DNA of 64,000 bases from Kryptolebias marmoratus (lineage: Eukaryota; Chordata; Actinopteri; Cyprinodontiformes; Rivulidae), in the NCBI RefSeq assembly GCF_001649575.2, contig NC_051431.1, positions 16,191,850-16,255,849 of the forward strand. The letters are read 5' to 3'. Of this stretch, positions 62,101 to 64,000 are shown in pieces. The notes beneath the pieces are model-generated. The model did no database searches and was not told where the DNA came from. It saw nothing but the letters and a program-made list of their open reading frames with translations. The number at the start of each line of letters is the position of its first letter. The first letter of the stretch is position 1. The translations under genes were made by a program, and so were the position numbers.

Positions 62101-63340
62101 AGTAAGATACAAACTGTTTATAATCTTTCAGTGGCACGCCACTTCAAAATATCTGAACTAATTATTTAAAGGCAACAATGATAACAACAATGGTAAAAAA
62201 ATTTCTAAATAAATAAAAATGTTGGGAAAAAATATCTAAAGCAAAAAGCTGTCATTACCCAAACTGTTCCCTTCAACTGTTTTTTTTTTATTTTTATTTT
62301 TAATCGTATCATATTTATGTATGCACTGGTAATTCCAAAGGAAATAGGAAGCCGCCCTTCCTTACAGCATACCTTCTGTATAACTTGTTTTATATCAGCA
62401 GAATCCAGGCGACCCAGTTGTTTACCATGAGGAGGCAGAAGCTGGCCTGGAGCCATTACAGCTCCTTCAGAGGCTCCCCATGTCACATAGAAACCATCTT
62501 CACACAGAACAACATTTTACATGTTATTTGTATCCCATATGTGAATATCAAAGGGCATAAAAACATAAAGAGTGTATTTATCAGCAGGATATGCACTTGA
62601 ACGGCCCAGAGGAACCTTTTGTACACCTTAGAAAACAATAGCTAACACTCTGATGAGACCCATAATTCTTGTATAACTTATATTTAGCTCATATTAGATG
62701 CTGTGACCCCAGTATAGCAGTGCACCTTAACAGTTCCAACTGCAATTTATATCTATTTGACAACATCTAAAACTTGCAATATCTGAAAATAAATTCAACT
62801 TTTATCACCAGTTGGTGAAATGATATTCTTGATCAGCAGATAGGAAACATTACTAATAACACAGTTTATTTGCAAGTCATGTAATGTGAATCATTCAAAC
62901 CAACTGGGAAAAAGAAAAAAAAAGTCATTAATGTCATCCTTGTTTACAGAACGTAAACAGACCATTAGCAGAGAAATTGCCAAACGCAATGCCATATGCA
63001 GAGCTGTCACAGAAGCTCTGAGGTAATCTATTACTGTTTCCCTTCAGGCATGAGTGGCACTCTGTAAATGCTGACATGAACTGCTTCAAGAGAGTCATCT
63101 TCAGTACAACAGAATCCTTCTTACTAAGCACAAATGTCAGGCTGATGAATGGGCAAATAAGGGGCGATTTCATACCAGTCATGTTGTCTAGAACATCAGA
63201 GCCCCAGTCTCCTCGTATGATGGAGGAAAGGATGTTCTCAAAATTGTGAAGGTCTTTGGAAGAAACTAGGCGGTCTCTGAACAGCCTCCTGGCCTCGTAT
63301 GCCACCACTTCCAGGATGCTGTCTGTCAAATTAGATTGGG
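2005..63340 (-). CDS. dync2h1: DYNC2H1, cytoplasmic dynein-2 heavy chain (partial, 41 exons)
   Basis: This is the motor subunit of cytoplasmic dynein-2, which drives retrograde intraflagellar transport in cilia. The hexameric AAA ring hydrolyses ATP and the stalk binds axonemal microtubules. Forty-one exons could be joined: 63176-63340, 62373-62497, 61197-61445, 60794-60902, 60308-60421, 59177-59319, 58786-58864, 58182-58342, 57156-57293, 55917-56030, 55664-55824, 55413-55536, 55130-55251, 54750-54836, 53004-53130, 51921-52062, 50195-50304, 48682-48780, 48271-48394, 46227-46390, 45806-45925, 44344-44478, 42079-42222, 40240-40329, 36761-36826, 36602-36652, 36470-36523, 36045-36176, 35157-35229, 28414-28574, 26439-26564, 23289-23399, 22129-22198, 21417-21502, 17851-17926, 17076-17299, 16313-16417, 11692-11808, 10616-10723, 10060-10161, 2005-2094. 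All junctions are GT-AG, phase is continuous and there is no stop. Motifs such as [39 protein letters not shown] and WKKLNQ fit DYNC2H1 better than cytoplasmic dynein-1 or axonemal dyneins. Family assignment rests on remembered sequences, not a search. The start codon and stop codon are both outside the window. Confidence 0.97.
2848..3059. mobile_element. hAT-type MITE, nearly palindromic
   Basis: About 212 bases whose two ends are long inverted repeats of roughly 75 bases: the left end carries 'ggtcctggagggccacc' and 'catcctgcatgtttt', and the right end carries their reverse complements. The right terminus read inward starts CAGGGGTAGCC, the usual hAT start. Flanks cactagcg (2840-2847) and cactcgcg (3060-3067) are an 8-base target duplication with one mismatch. 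It has no transposase. Confidence 0.8.
7473..7496. repeat. Perfect 24-base palindrome
   Basis: The sequence reads the same on both strands, centred between 7484 and 7485 (half-site aaatgatttcaa). It contains paired ATTTGA/TGATTT-like homeodomain half sites but may be chance in AT-rich DNA. Confidence 0.6.
8016..8092 (-). repeat. tRNA-derived relic (SINE head or tRNA pseudogene)
   Basis: On the minus strand an A-box-like AGCTCAGTAGG (8069-8079) is followed 30 bases later by a B-box-like GGGTTCAAATCC (8027-8038), the spacing of a tRNA promoter. The acceptor stem does not pair, so this is not a working tRNA gene. It could be the head of a degraded tRNA-type SINE. Confidence 0.6.
8371..8782 (-). 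mobile_element. Tc1/mariner-like element, internally deleted relic
   Basis: The left end (tacaccgat...cattatgacggcac) and right end (aagtggtcataatgtta...ctgatttgtgta) are degraded inverted copies of each other and match the terminal repeat of a common fish Tc1-like transposon as remembered. Inside, 'tccattttgctgctgaaac' and 'gttttcccagcagaggattg' match antisense transposase segments. Most of the coding region is missing. Confidence 0.65.
8820..9115 (+). repeat. Possible retroelement tail
   Basis: A T-rich stretch followed by 'cattaaagtttatgttttc', then 'ctcatctgcagcctcctacc' and 'accacgctccctgaca'. The pattern resembles the 3' end of a dispersed fish retroelement. Compare 39080-39380, which looks related in the opposite orientation. 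Weak call. Confidence 0.35.
10060..10161 (-). CDS. dync2h1: dync2h1 exon 40: C-terminal domain
   Basis: Residues 1570-1603. It reads [19 protein letters not shown] then [12 protein letters not shown]. SIHxSLxxLxKxIRG is a dynein C-terminal landmark. Acceptor CTTCCACAG, donor GTGAGT. Confidence 0.97.
10162..10615 (-). other. Intron 39-40
   Basis: A 454-base AT-rich intron with nothing further recognised. Confidence 0.75.
10616..10723 (-). CDS. dync2h1: dync2h1 exon 39: C-terminal domain
   Basis: Residues 1534-1569. It reads [19 protein letters not shown], then [14 protein letters not shown]. The Pro-containing stretch varies and the LEQFNAI block is conserved. Acceptor CTGTCAG, donor GTTTGT. 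Confidence 0.96.
10724..11691 (-). other. Intron 38-39
   Basis: A 968-base intron with an A-rich run at 11031-11045. No repeat family or exon recognised. Confidence 0.75.
11692..11808 (-). CDS. dync2h1: dync2h1 exon 38: C-terminal domain
   Basis: Residues 1495-1533. It reads [20 protein letters not shown], then [19 protein letters not shown]. Acceptor CGTTGCAG, donor GTCAGT, phase 0 on both sides. Confidence 0.97.
14390..14660 (+). mobile_element. LINE ORF2 C-terminal fragment
   Basis: A plus-strand frame reads [20 protein letters not shown] then [14 protein letters not shown]. The order [30 protein letters not shown] is the usual C-terminal end of reverse transcriptase proteins of fish L2/Rex-type LINEs. 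The fragment lacks the catalytic domain and its tail is AT-rich. It is a dead 5'-truncated copy in opposite orientation to the gene. Confidence 0.7.
15840..16090 (+). pseudogene. Possible Tc1/mariner transposase C-terminal relic
   Basis: One plus-strand frame reads [18 protein letters not shown] before a stop at 16081. QSPDLxPxE is the conserved Tc1/mariner block before the last catalytic residue; here the Pro is changed. Flanking sequence is not clearly related, so the call is tentative. Confidence 0.35.
16313..16417 (-). CDS. dync2h1: dync2h1 exon 37: C-terminal domain
   Basis: Residues 1460-1494. It reads [20 protein letters not shown] then [15 protein letters not shown]. The PEDDxPxxFGLPANI pattern is general to dyneins. 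Acceptor CCTCCCAG, donor GTACAC. Confidence 0.97.
16418..17075 (-). other. Intron 36-37
   Basis: Holds a purine-rich (GA)n tract at 16480-16607. No other feature. Confidence 0.8.
16480..16607. repeat. (GA)n-rich microsatellite
   Basis: Imperfect GA repeats with AAGA and GACA interruptions over about 125 bases. On the coding strand this is a long CT-rich (polypyrimidine) tract inside the intron. Confidence 0.9.
17076..17299 (-). CDS. dync2h1: dync2h1 exon 36: C-terminal domain with variable loop
   Basis: Residues 1385-1459. It reads [20 protein letters not shown], then LRSYLEQFF, a low-complexity segment rich in Ser, Gly and basic residues ([20 protein letters not shown]), then [10 protein letters not shown]. 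The flanks are conserved. The Ser/Gly-rich part looks several residues longer than the human loop as remembered. Acceptor GTCCAAG, donor GTATGT. Confidence 0.95.
17300..17850 (-). other. Intron 35-36
   Basis: A 551-base AT-rich intron. Nothing else recognised. Confidence 0.75.
17851..17926 (-). CDS. dync2h1: dync2h1 exon 35: C-terminal domain
   Basis: Residues 1360-1385. It reads [19 protein letters not shown], then IDRLFE and one base of Gly. A dispersed repeat begins about 60 bases upstream of its acceptor TTTTCAG. Donor GTAAGA. Confidence 0.96.
17927..21416 (-). other. Intron 34-35 (3.5 kb)
   Basis: A dispersed repeat fills 17985-18350. The rest is unique-looking, with balanced-composition blocks at 18830-18980 and 19980-20260 that could be regulatory but carry no clear signature. 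Confidence 0.75.
17985..18350 (+). repeat. Abundant teleost dispersed repeat (retroelement 3'-type)
   Basis: The blocks appear in the family order: cccatccatcca, gacaccctggacaggtcgc, accattcacactctcactc, gacaatttagagtta, gggaggaaaccggagta, cacagggagaacatg and ggcgacagctctaaccactg. I recognise this as a very common fish repeat, usually classed with non-LTR retroelement tails. It lies about 60 bases from the acceptor of exon 35. Confidence 0.8.
21417..21502 (-). CDS. dync2h1: dync2h1 exon 34: C-terminal domain
   Basis: Residues 1331-1359. It reads [19 protein letters not shown], then QERRNYIPQ. The LAWFHAxCQERRxYIPQGW signature is present in all dyneins. The acceptor is TAG|GAG, a tandem-AG site. 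Donor GTAAAG. Confidence 0.97.
21503..22128 (-). other. Intron 33-34
   Basis: A 626-base AT-rich intron with nothing further recognised. Confidence 0.75.
22129..22198 (-). CDS. dync2h1: dync2h1 exon 33: start of C-terminal domain
   Basis: Residues 1308-1331. It reads [20 protein letters not shown] then IGK. PPxGLKxNLxRTY is the universal junction between AAA6 and the C-terminal domain. Acceptor TTTGCAG, donor GTTTTC, a weak donor by eye. Confidence 0.96.
22199..23288 (-). other. Intron 32-33
   Basis: About 1.1 kb. Its first bases on the coding strand are a CA repeat (23267-23286). A short cagacagacaga run is at 22858-22872. Otherwise featureless. Confidence 0.8.
23267..23286. repeat. (GT)10 microsatellite on the splice donor
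   Basis: The repeat runs up to the donor of exon 32, so the coding-strand intron begins GTACACACAC. A second short GT cluster lies at 23244-23260. Confidence 0.95.
23289..23399 (-). CDS. dync2h1: dync2h1 exon 32: AAA6 end
   Basis: Residues 1271-1307. It reads [19 protein letters not shown], then [13 protein letters not shown]. The FRLWLTAE and ILLQSSLK motifs are general dynein signatures. Acceptor CTCCACAG. The donor GAG|GTACACAC merges directly with a CA repeat. Confidence 0.98.
23400..26438 (-). other. Intron 31-32 (3.0 kb)
   Basis: Contains a (CT)n run at 23951-23974, a possible conserved noncoding block at 23985-24190, and scattered CA-rich stretches near 25330 and 25760. No exon found. 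Confidence 0.75.
26439..26564 (-). CDS. dync2h1: dync2h1 exon 31: AAA6
   Basis: Residues 1229-1270. It reads [18 protein letters not shown], then [20 protein letters not shown] and EK. The GQGQ and G(D)WLxLKNLHL motifs are classic for dynein AAA6. Acceptor TGTGTAG, donor GTAAGT. Confidence 0.98.
26565..28413 (-). other. Intron 30-31 (1.8 kb)
   Basis: Very AT-rich sequence without a recognisable repeat or open reading frame. Confidence 0.75.
28414..28574 (-). CDS. dync2h1: dync2h1 exon 30: AAA6 degenerate P-loop
   Basis: Residues 1175-1228. It reads [15 protein letters not shown], then [20 protein letters not shown] and [15 protein letters not shown] sits where an AAA P-loop would be but lacks the lysine, as usual for the non-ATPase AAA6. 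Acceptor TCCGCAG, donor GTAGTG. Confidence 0.97.
28575..35156 (-). other. Intron 29-30 (6.6 kb), repeat-poor
   Basis: The second longest intron, yet I see no transposon in it. Balanced-composition blocks at 29040-29470, 29560-30140 and 32040-32960 stand out from AT-rich surroundings. They may hold regulatory elements, but no defined site can be proved. Confidence 0.7.
35157..35229 (-). CDS. dync2h1: dync2h1 exon 29: AAA6
   Basis: Residues 1151-1175. It reads [19 protein letters not shown], then ASQALG. The VRPDRL block is common to dynein heavy chains at AAA6. Acceptor ATATTCAG, donor GTAAGT after the first base of a Gly codon. Confidence 0.96.
35230..36044 (-). other. Intron 28-29
   Basis: An 815-base AT-rich intron with poly-T runs near 35697-35707 and 35770-35780. 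Confidence 0.75.
36045..36176 (-). CDS. dync2h1: dync2h1 exon 28: AAA6
   Basis: Residues 1107-1150. It reads [18 protein letters not shown], then [19 protein letters not shown]. The middle (SFLQSS) differs from mammals while both flanks agree. Acceptor ATTTGCAG, donor GTCAGC. Confidence 0.95.
36470..36523 (-). CDS. dync2h1: dync2h1 exon 27: AAA6, 54-base exon
   Basis: Residues 1089-1106: [18 protein letters not shown]. The PSWIDQER core is conserved in vertebrates. Acceptor CTCATCAG, donor GTAAGC. Phase 0 on both sides. Confidence 0.94.
36602..36652 (-). CDS. dync2h1: dync2h1 exon 26: AAA6, 51-base exon
   Basis: Residues 1072-1088: [17 protein letters not shown]. It is bounded by introns of 108 and 78 bases. 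Acceptor GTTGCAG, donor GTAAGA. Phase 0 on both sides. Confidence 0.94.
36761..36826 (-). CDS. dync2h1: dync2h1 exon 25: AAA6, short exon
   Basis: Residues 1050-1071. It reads [20 protein letters not shown] then EN. First of four clustered small exons. Acceptor TGTCTCAG, donor GTGAGT, phase 0 on both sides. Confidence 0.95.
39080..39380 (-). repeat. Possible retroelement-derived repeat
   Basis: On the minus strand, a T-rich run is followed by blocks such as CACCTGTCCCTCGTTC, AATCAGTCACCTGTG and CTGCCTCAGCCACCC. This layout is common in a dispersed fish repeat. It may be related to 8820-9115. Edges and family are uncertain. Confidence 0.35.
39398..39989. mobile_element. hAT-like nonautonomous element with two hairpins
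   Basis: Ends caagggtggaaatta (39398) and taatttccacccctg (to 39989) are 15-base terminal inverted repeats with one mismatch, of the CAGGGG hAT type. Inside are a perfect 20-base stem with a 3-base loop (arms 39933-39952 and 39956-39975) and a second stem-loop at about 39551-39597. No transposase frame is seen. Flanking 8-mers (aaaacaac and gctccaac) do not match convincingly. Confidence 0.6.
39990..40155. mobile_element. hAT MITE fragment, one end missing
   Basis: The right end reads inward CAGGGGTGTCAAACTC, then CTCTCCTGCATGTTTTAG, which relates it to the MITE at 2848-3059. The left end stops at 'gctccaacacacctgattt' without its terminal repeat, right at the border of the neighbouring element. 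Confidence 0.65.
40240..40329 (-). CDS. dync2h1: dync2h1 exon 24: AAA6
   Basis: Residues 1020-1049. It starts acidic ([13 protein letters not shown]) and ends [11 protein letters not shown]. Thirty codons, phase 0 at both sides, so skipping would keep frame. Acceptor GTATTTTAG, donor GTAATA. Confidence 0.95.
40330..42078 (-). other. Intron 23-24
   Basis: About 1.7 kb with a (TG)n microsatellite at 41082-41114. No other feature recognised. Confidence 0.8.
41082..41114. repeat. (TG)n microsatellite
   Basis: Uninterrupted TG dinucleotides, about 16 units. Confidence 0.97.
42079..42222 (-). CDS. dync2h1: dync2h1 exon 23: AAA6 start
   Basis: Residues 972-1019. It reads [19 protein letters not shown], then [16 protein letters not shown] and QRALQAKK. 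The block fits the dynein AAA6 entry (YxPxAxxASxMYF). Acceptor ATTCCAG, donor GTAACT. Confidence 0.97.
44100..44222 (+). repeat. Degenerate interstitial telomere-like (TTAGGG) repeats
   Basis: Many GGTTAGG, GTTAGGGTTAGGG and GTTTAGG copies occur within about 120 bases, with irregular spacing and substitutions. The G-rich strand is the plus strand. Confidence 0.85.
44272..44315. repeat. (TG)22 microsatellite
   Basis: An uninterrupted TG run. On the coding strand it is a CA repeat starting 28 bases after the donor of exon 22. Confidence 0.97.
44344..44478 (-). CDS. dync2h1: dync2h1 exon 22: buttress coiled coil, second helix
   Basis: Residues 927-971. It reads [20 protein letters not shown], then [16 protein letters not shown], ending SLDQ. 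The NQTKxSSxxIQESL pattern is shared by dyneins. Acceptor TCTGCCAG, donor GTACTG. A CA repeat of about 22 units (on the coding strand) starts 28 bases after the donor. Confidence 0.97.
44479..45805 (-). other. Intron 21-22
   Basis: About 1.3 kb. A poly-T run at 44969-44980 and another at 45717-45724. No exon or transposon seen. Confidence 0.75.
45806..45925 (-). CDS. dync2h1: dync2h1 exon 21: buttress coiled coil, first helix
   Basis: Residues 887-926. It reads [20 protein letters not shown] and [19 protein letters not shown], an uninterrupted charged helix. Position after AAA5 fits the buttress/strut coiled coil that supports the stalk. Acceptor TTTATCAG, donor GTACCT. Confidence 0.97.
45926..46226 (-). 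other. Intron 20-21
   Basis: A 301-base AT-rich intron with nothing recognised. Confidence 0.75.
46227..46390 (-). CDS. dync2h1: dync2h1 exon 20: AAA5 end
   Basis: Residues 832-886. It reads [19 protein letters not shown], then [17 protein letters not shown] and [11 protein letters not shown]. The TRNP and TTTRAGL motifs are diagnostic of dynein heavy chains. Acceptor CACCTGCAG, donor GTATCC. Confidence 0.97.
46391..48270 (-). other. Intron 19-20
   Basis: About 1.9 kb of AT-rich sequence. No repeat family, exon or strong motif recognised. Confidence 0.75.
48271..48394 (-). CDS. dync2h1: dync2h1 exon 19: AAA5
   Basis: Residues 791-832. It reads [20 protein letters not shown], then [18 protein letters not shown]. 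This is the AAA5 strand with the gate-like FGK block. Acceptor TTTTTAG, donor GTAATA after the first base of a Gly codon. Confidence 0.97.
48682..48780 (-). CDS. dync2h1: dync2h1 exon 18: AAA5
   Basis: Residues 758-790. It reads [15 protein letters not shown], then HRLEVINQQ. The acceptor is CTTCACTAAG, with a short pyrimidine tract and AAG instead of CAG. Donor GTAAAC. Confidence 0.95.
48781..50194 (-). other. Intron 17-18
   Basis: About 1.4 kb with an A-run at 49773-49791. Otherwise unremarkable. Confidence 0.75.
50195..50304 (-). CDS. dync2h1: dync2h1 exon 17: AAA5
   Basis: Residues 721-757. It reads [18 protein letters not shown] and [17 protein letters not shown], among the best conserved blocks of the gene. 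Acceptor TTGTATCAG. The split AAG (Lys) across the previous intron agrees with the human protein. Confidence 0.97.
50305..51920 (-). other. Intron 16-17
   Basis: About 1.6 kb, AT-rich, nothing recognised. Confidence 0.75.
51921..52062 (-). CDS. dync2h1: dync2h1 exon 16: AAA5 start
   Basis: Residues 674-721. It reads [20 protein letters not shown], then [13 protein letters not shown] and one base of a Lys codon. The AAFITYLS block is the usual AAA5 entry of cytoplasmic dyneins. Acceptor TTTTCCAG, donor A|GTAATA. Confidence 0.95.
52063..53003 (-). other. Intron 15-16
   Basis: A 941-base intron with a TG repeat at 52715-52752 and short CA runs near 52868-52882. Confidence 0.8.
52715..52752. 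repeat. (TG)n microsatellite, interrupted
   Basis: TG units with CGAG interruptions over about 38 bases. Confidence 0.92.
53004..53130 (-). CDS. dync2h1: dync2h1 exon 15: stalk coiled coil 2, second half
   Basis: Residues 631-673. It reads [15 protein letters not shown], then [14 protein letters not shown], where the stalk re-enters the ring. The HxRWNAQ ending is a landmark of DYNC2H1. Acceptor CTCCTCAG, donor GTAGTT. Confidence 0.96.
53131..54749 (-). other. Intron 14-15
   Basis: About 1.6 kb. It holds a (TA)n tract (54629-54695) close to its donor and a possible hAT-like end at 54005-54055 (caggggtgttgctacg...gggttcagcccccaaacc), for which I could not find a partner end. Confidence 0.75.
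54629..54695. repeat. (TA)33 microsatellite
   Basis: An uninterrupted TA run of about 67 bases, starting 54 bases inside the intron after exon 14. Confidence 0.97.
54750..54836 (-). CDS. dync2h1: dync2h1 exon 14: stalk coiled coil 2, first half
   Basis: Residues 602-631. Charged helix with [16 protein letters not shown] and VNKLKEK. The split codons at both ends (E at the start, K at the end) restore the expected protein. Acceptor TGTACAG, donor GTATAC. A long (TA)n tract lies about 54 bases into the downstream intron. Confidence 0.93.
55130..55251 (-). CDS. dync2h1: dync2h1 exon 13: end of microtubule-binding domain, return helix
   Basis: Residues 562-602. It reads [20 protein letters not shown] and [14 protein letters not shown]. 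The [10 protein letters not shown] block is a landmark of dynein heavy chains and marks entry to the returning stalk helix. The donor is inside GGAGTAGGA: splicing at GA|GTAGGA avoids an in-frame TAG just after. Confidence 0.96.
55413..55536 (-). CDS. dync2h1: dync2h1 exon 12: microtubule-binding domain, part 2
   Basis: Residues 520-561. It reads [19 protein letters not shown] and [16 protein letters not shown]. Matches the helices that contact tubulin in the dynein family. Acceptor CACTGCAG, donor GTCAGA, phase 0 out. Confidence 0.97.
55664..55824 (-). CDS. dync2h1: dync2h1 exon 11: microtubule-binding domain, part 1
   Basis: Residues 467-520. It starts with the Pro that ends the coiled coil ([16 protein letters not shown]) and contains [20 protein letters not shown]. 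This is the strongly conserved start of the microtubule-binding tip. Acceptor CCCTCTAG, donor GTGAGG after AG of a Ser codon. Confidence 0.97.
55917..56030 (-). CDS. dync2h1: dync2h1 exon 10: stalk coiled coil 1, second half
   Basis: Residues 429-466. A long charged helix ([36 protein letters not shown]) that completes the outgoing stalk helix. A long (TA)n run begins about 25 bases upstream of the acceptor AAATTCAG. Donor GTAAGT. Confidence 0.96.
56031..57155 (-). other. Intron 9-10
   Basis: About 1.1 kb. A (TA)n tract (56056-56115) sits close to its acceptor. The remainder is unique-looking. Confidence 0.8.
56056..56115. repeat. (TA)30 microsatellite near splice acceptor
   Basis: An uninterrupted TA run. 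On the coding strand it is followed by a T-rich tract of about 20 bases and the acceptor of exon 10. Confidence 0.97.
57156..57293 (-). CDS. dync2h1: dync2h1 exon 9: stalk coiled coil 1, first half
   Basis: Residues 383-428. It starts [16 protein letters not shown] and continues as uninterrupted Leu/Ala/Lys/Glu-rich helix with no Pro, as expected for the outgoing stalk helix. Acceptor TGTCTACAG. The donor CAG|GTGTGTG runs straight into an alternating GT stretch in the intron. Confidence 0.96.
57294..58181 (-). other. Intron 8-9
   Basis: An 888-base AT-rich intron with nothing recognised. Confidence 0.75.
58182..58342 (-). CDS. dync2h1: dync2h1 exon 8: pre-stalk helix
   Basis: Residues 329-382. 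It reads [18 protein letters not shown], then [13 protein letters not shown] and ends RQQHLQ. The block leads from AAA4 into the stalk and matches the vertebrate pattern of LLxxHESCxxxGATPSxY. Acceptor CTCAGCAG, donor GTACAA. Confidence 0.94.
58343..58785 (-). other. Intron 7-8
   Basis: A 443-base AT-rich intron with nothing recognised. Confidence 0.75.
58786..58864 (-). CDS. dync2h1: dync2h1 exon 7: variable charged linker
   Basis: Residues 303-329. After IPELLL it is rich in Lys and Glu ([13 protein letters not shown]) and has no clear fold. Only the first residues match other vertebrates well, so this is a fast-evolving connector between AAA4 and the pre-stalk helix. Acceptor CCGTCAG, donor GTAGGA. 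Confidence 0.88.
58865..59176 (-). other. Intron 6-7
   Basis: A 312-base AT-rich intron with nothing recognised. Confidence 0.75.
59177..59319 (-). CDS. dync2h1: dync2h1 exon 6: AAA4 sensor region
   Basis: Residues 255-302. It reads [19 protein letters not shown], a sensor-strand segment, then [11 protein letters not shown] and [12 protein letters not shown]. These blocks closely match the human protein as remembered. Acceptor AATTCAG, donor GTCGGT, phase 0 out. Confidence 0.96.
59320..60307 (-). other. Intron 5-6
   Basis: A 988-base intron. About a third of it is a 28-base tandem repeat array (59938-60268). There are A-runs at 59338-59354 and 59628-59644. Confidence 0.8.
59938..60268 (+). 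repeat. Degenerate 28-base tandem repeat (minisatellite)
   Basis: Units follow a pattern like agctaaaagctaaaagcagc plus aaaacaat. Seven or eight neighbouring copies from about 60030 keep a spacing of 28 (one of 29), and earlier copies are more irregular. Each unit contains two or three 'gctaaaag' submotifs. Confidence 0.85.
60308..60421 (-). CDS. dync2h1: dync2h1 exon 5: AAA4 middle
   Basis: Residues 217-255. It reads [16 protein letters not shown] and ends in YDYFSY plus one base of an Arg codon. This is the well-conserved loop before the AAA4 sensor strand. Acceptor GTTCCAG, donor GTGAGT (consensus). Confidence 0.95.
60422..60793 (-). other. Intron 4-5
   Basis: A 372-base AT-rich intron with nothing recognised. 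Confidence 0.75.
60794..60902 (-). CDS. dync2h1: dync2h1 exon 4: AAA4 Walker B
   Basis: Residues 181-217. It carries [12 protein letters not shown], the Walker B strand of AAA4, ending in Glu-Asp rather than the usual Asp-Glu, followed by [10 protein letters not shown]. Acceptor ATGGTCAG, donor GTGCGT after the first base of a Gly codon. Confidence 0.96.
61197..61445 (-). CDS. dync2h1: dync2h1 exon 3: AAA4 P-loop
   Basis: Residues 98-180, the longest exon here (249 bases). It starts [12 protein letters not shown] and carries the AAA4 P-loop region [10 protein letters not shown] at about residues 138-147, in which Arg-His stand where Lys-Thr/Ser is expected. It continues with SLVSHMHG and [12 protein letters not shown]. 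Acceptor CTGGTAG, donor GTGAGA, both phase 0. Confidence 0.96.
61446..62372 (-). other. Intron 2-3
   Basis: A 927-base AT-rich intron with a T-run at 62280-62303. Nothing else recognised. Confidence 0.75.
62373..62497 (-). CDS. dync2h1: dync2h1 exon 2: AAA4 entry
   Basis: Residues 56-97. It completes the split Asp codon and reads [12 protein letters not shown], then [10 protein letters not shown], up to VIQK. The acceptor is GTGTGAAG, which has a poor pyrimidine tract, so this is one of the weaker splice sites by eye. The donor is GTATGC, phase 0. Confidence 0.94.
62498..63175 (-). other. Intron 1-2
   Basis: A 678-base intron. The frame of exon 1 stays open past its donor, but the protein is only continuous through the splice to exon 2. 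Confidence 0.75.
63176..63340 (-). CDS. dync2h1: dync2h1 exon 1 of window: approach to AAA4
   Basis: Residues 1-56. The exon opens with two bases of a split codon, so at least one exon lies upstream beyond 64000. The acceptor follows a T-rich run ending in TTTTTAG. It contains [16 protein letters not shown] and [10 protein letters not shown], typical of the segment between AAA3 and AAA4. It ends one base into an Asp codon (donor GTATGA). Confidence 0.95.
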
Positions 63341-63598
63341 CTAAAAAAGAAAACGTGGAATGCACACGCAAGTAGGTTAATGCTCGACAGGATAGCTGAG
63401 CACATTTACACTCAAACTATGTGATTAATAAGTCCAACTTAAATACAAATGTGTGTCTCTGTTGGTGGTTTAGTTATTGGATGAGGGACAGGTGAGTGAG
63501 AGGCAATTAAGGACATCTGCGGGCTTTGGAAATAACAAAACAAAGGACATAACTCAACTAGATAACCAAAACTCACAAAACTCTAACACTGACAAATT

Positions 63599-63782
63599 AT
63601 ACATCAATCAGCCATAAGATTATGACCAAATACCTGCCCAAATTAAGTCTTTTTTATGCTACTAAAAGAGGTCTGACTAATCAAGTGGGTATCTTTGAGT
63701 GTTTGGTACCAGGATGTTAGCAACGGTTGCTTAGGCCTGTGCTTTGTGGGGGTCTCTGTGGACTGGGCTTGCTTCCTACATA
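63599..63782 (-). mobile_element. Tc1/mariner-like fragment, same family as 8371-8782
   Basis: It opens with the terminal repeat form acatcaatcagccataagattatgacc, then shows antisense transposase blocks (atgttagcaacggttgct, gtgggggtctctgtggac). It stops abruptly at 63782, where a different element begins. Confidence 0.6.
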
Positions 63783-64000
63783 CAGGTGCTGGTCATAAAA
63801 TTAGAATATCATGAAAAAGTAGATTGATTTCAGTAATTCCATTTAAAAAGTGTAACTTGTATATTATATTCATACATTACATACAAACTCATATATTTCA
63901 AATGTTTATTTCGTTTAATTTTGATGATTACAAATGACAACAAATGAAAATCTCAAATTCATCATATCAGAAAATTAGAATATTACTGAAGACCAATAAA
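63783..64000. mobile_element. Second Tc1/mariner-like element, cut by window edge
   Basis: After a TA it starts caggtgctggtcataaaatt and continues agaatatcatgaaaaagtag, a terminal repeat I recognise from many fish genomes. The inner copy aattagaatattactgaag is near the right edge. TA at the border agrees with the Tc1/mariner target site. Confidence 0.65.

Larger units (their letters stand above)
63341..64000 (-). other. Intron upstream of exon 1 (incomplete)
   Basis: Runs off the right edge. No further dynein exon found. The last 400 bases are two Tc1/mariner-like fragments. Confidence 0.8.

Overview
The window is one stretch of a single, very large animal gene. It is AT-rich, has long introns with microsatellites, and carries teleost-type dispersed repeats (hAT and Tc1/mariner relics, a LINE tail, and the fish repeat that includes a 'gggaggaaaccggag'-type block). 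The host is therefore a ray-finned fish, probably a percomorph-type teleost; I cannot name the species.

The only protein-coding gene I can support is DYNC2H1 (dync2h1), the heavy chain of cytoplasmic dynein-2, on the minus strand. I could place 41 consecutive internal exons, from 63340 down to 2005. Every junction has a GT donor and an AG acceptor. Reading phase is kept at all 40 junctions, with no stop, over 4,898 coding bases (about 1,632 codons). By comparison with the human protein as I remember it, this covers roughly residues 2,500 to 4,150 of about 4,300. The 5' part (N-terminal tail, linker, AAA1 to AAA3) lies beyond position 64000. The last roughly 150 residues and the 3' UTR lie before position 1. 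In evidence text, residue numbers are window numbers, where 1 is the first (split) codon visible at 63340.

Domain layout, from high to low coordinate: AAA4 (63.3-58.2 kb, with a noncanonical P-loop); stalk coiled coil 1 (57.3-55.9 kb); microtubule-binding domain (55.8-55.1 kb); stalk coiled coil 2 (54.8-53.0 kb); AAA5 (52.1-46.2 kb); a two-exon coiled-coil insert fitting the buttress/strut (45.9-44.3 kb); AAA6 (42.2-23.3 kb); and the C-terminal domain (22.2-2.0 kb). Intron size is uneven: the first 20 exons fit in 17 kb, while the last 21 spread over 44 kb with introns up to 8 kb.

Everything else is intronic: two hAT-type elements and a hAT MITE, three Tc1/mariner-like fragments (two of them nested at the right edge), a LINE C-terminal fragment, other teleost dispersed repeats, a degraded tRNA-like sequence, a 28-bp tandem repeat array, an interstitial telomere-like patch, and several microsatellites, some lying directly on or beside splice sites. 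I found no nested second gene, no functional RNA gene and no CRISPR-like system. I do not see an undescribed biological system here. The most interesting points are the altered AAA4 nucleotide site, a lineage-variable loop in the C-terminal domain, repeats at splice sites, and some repeat-poor intronic blocks that could be regulatory.
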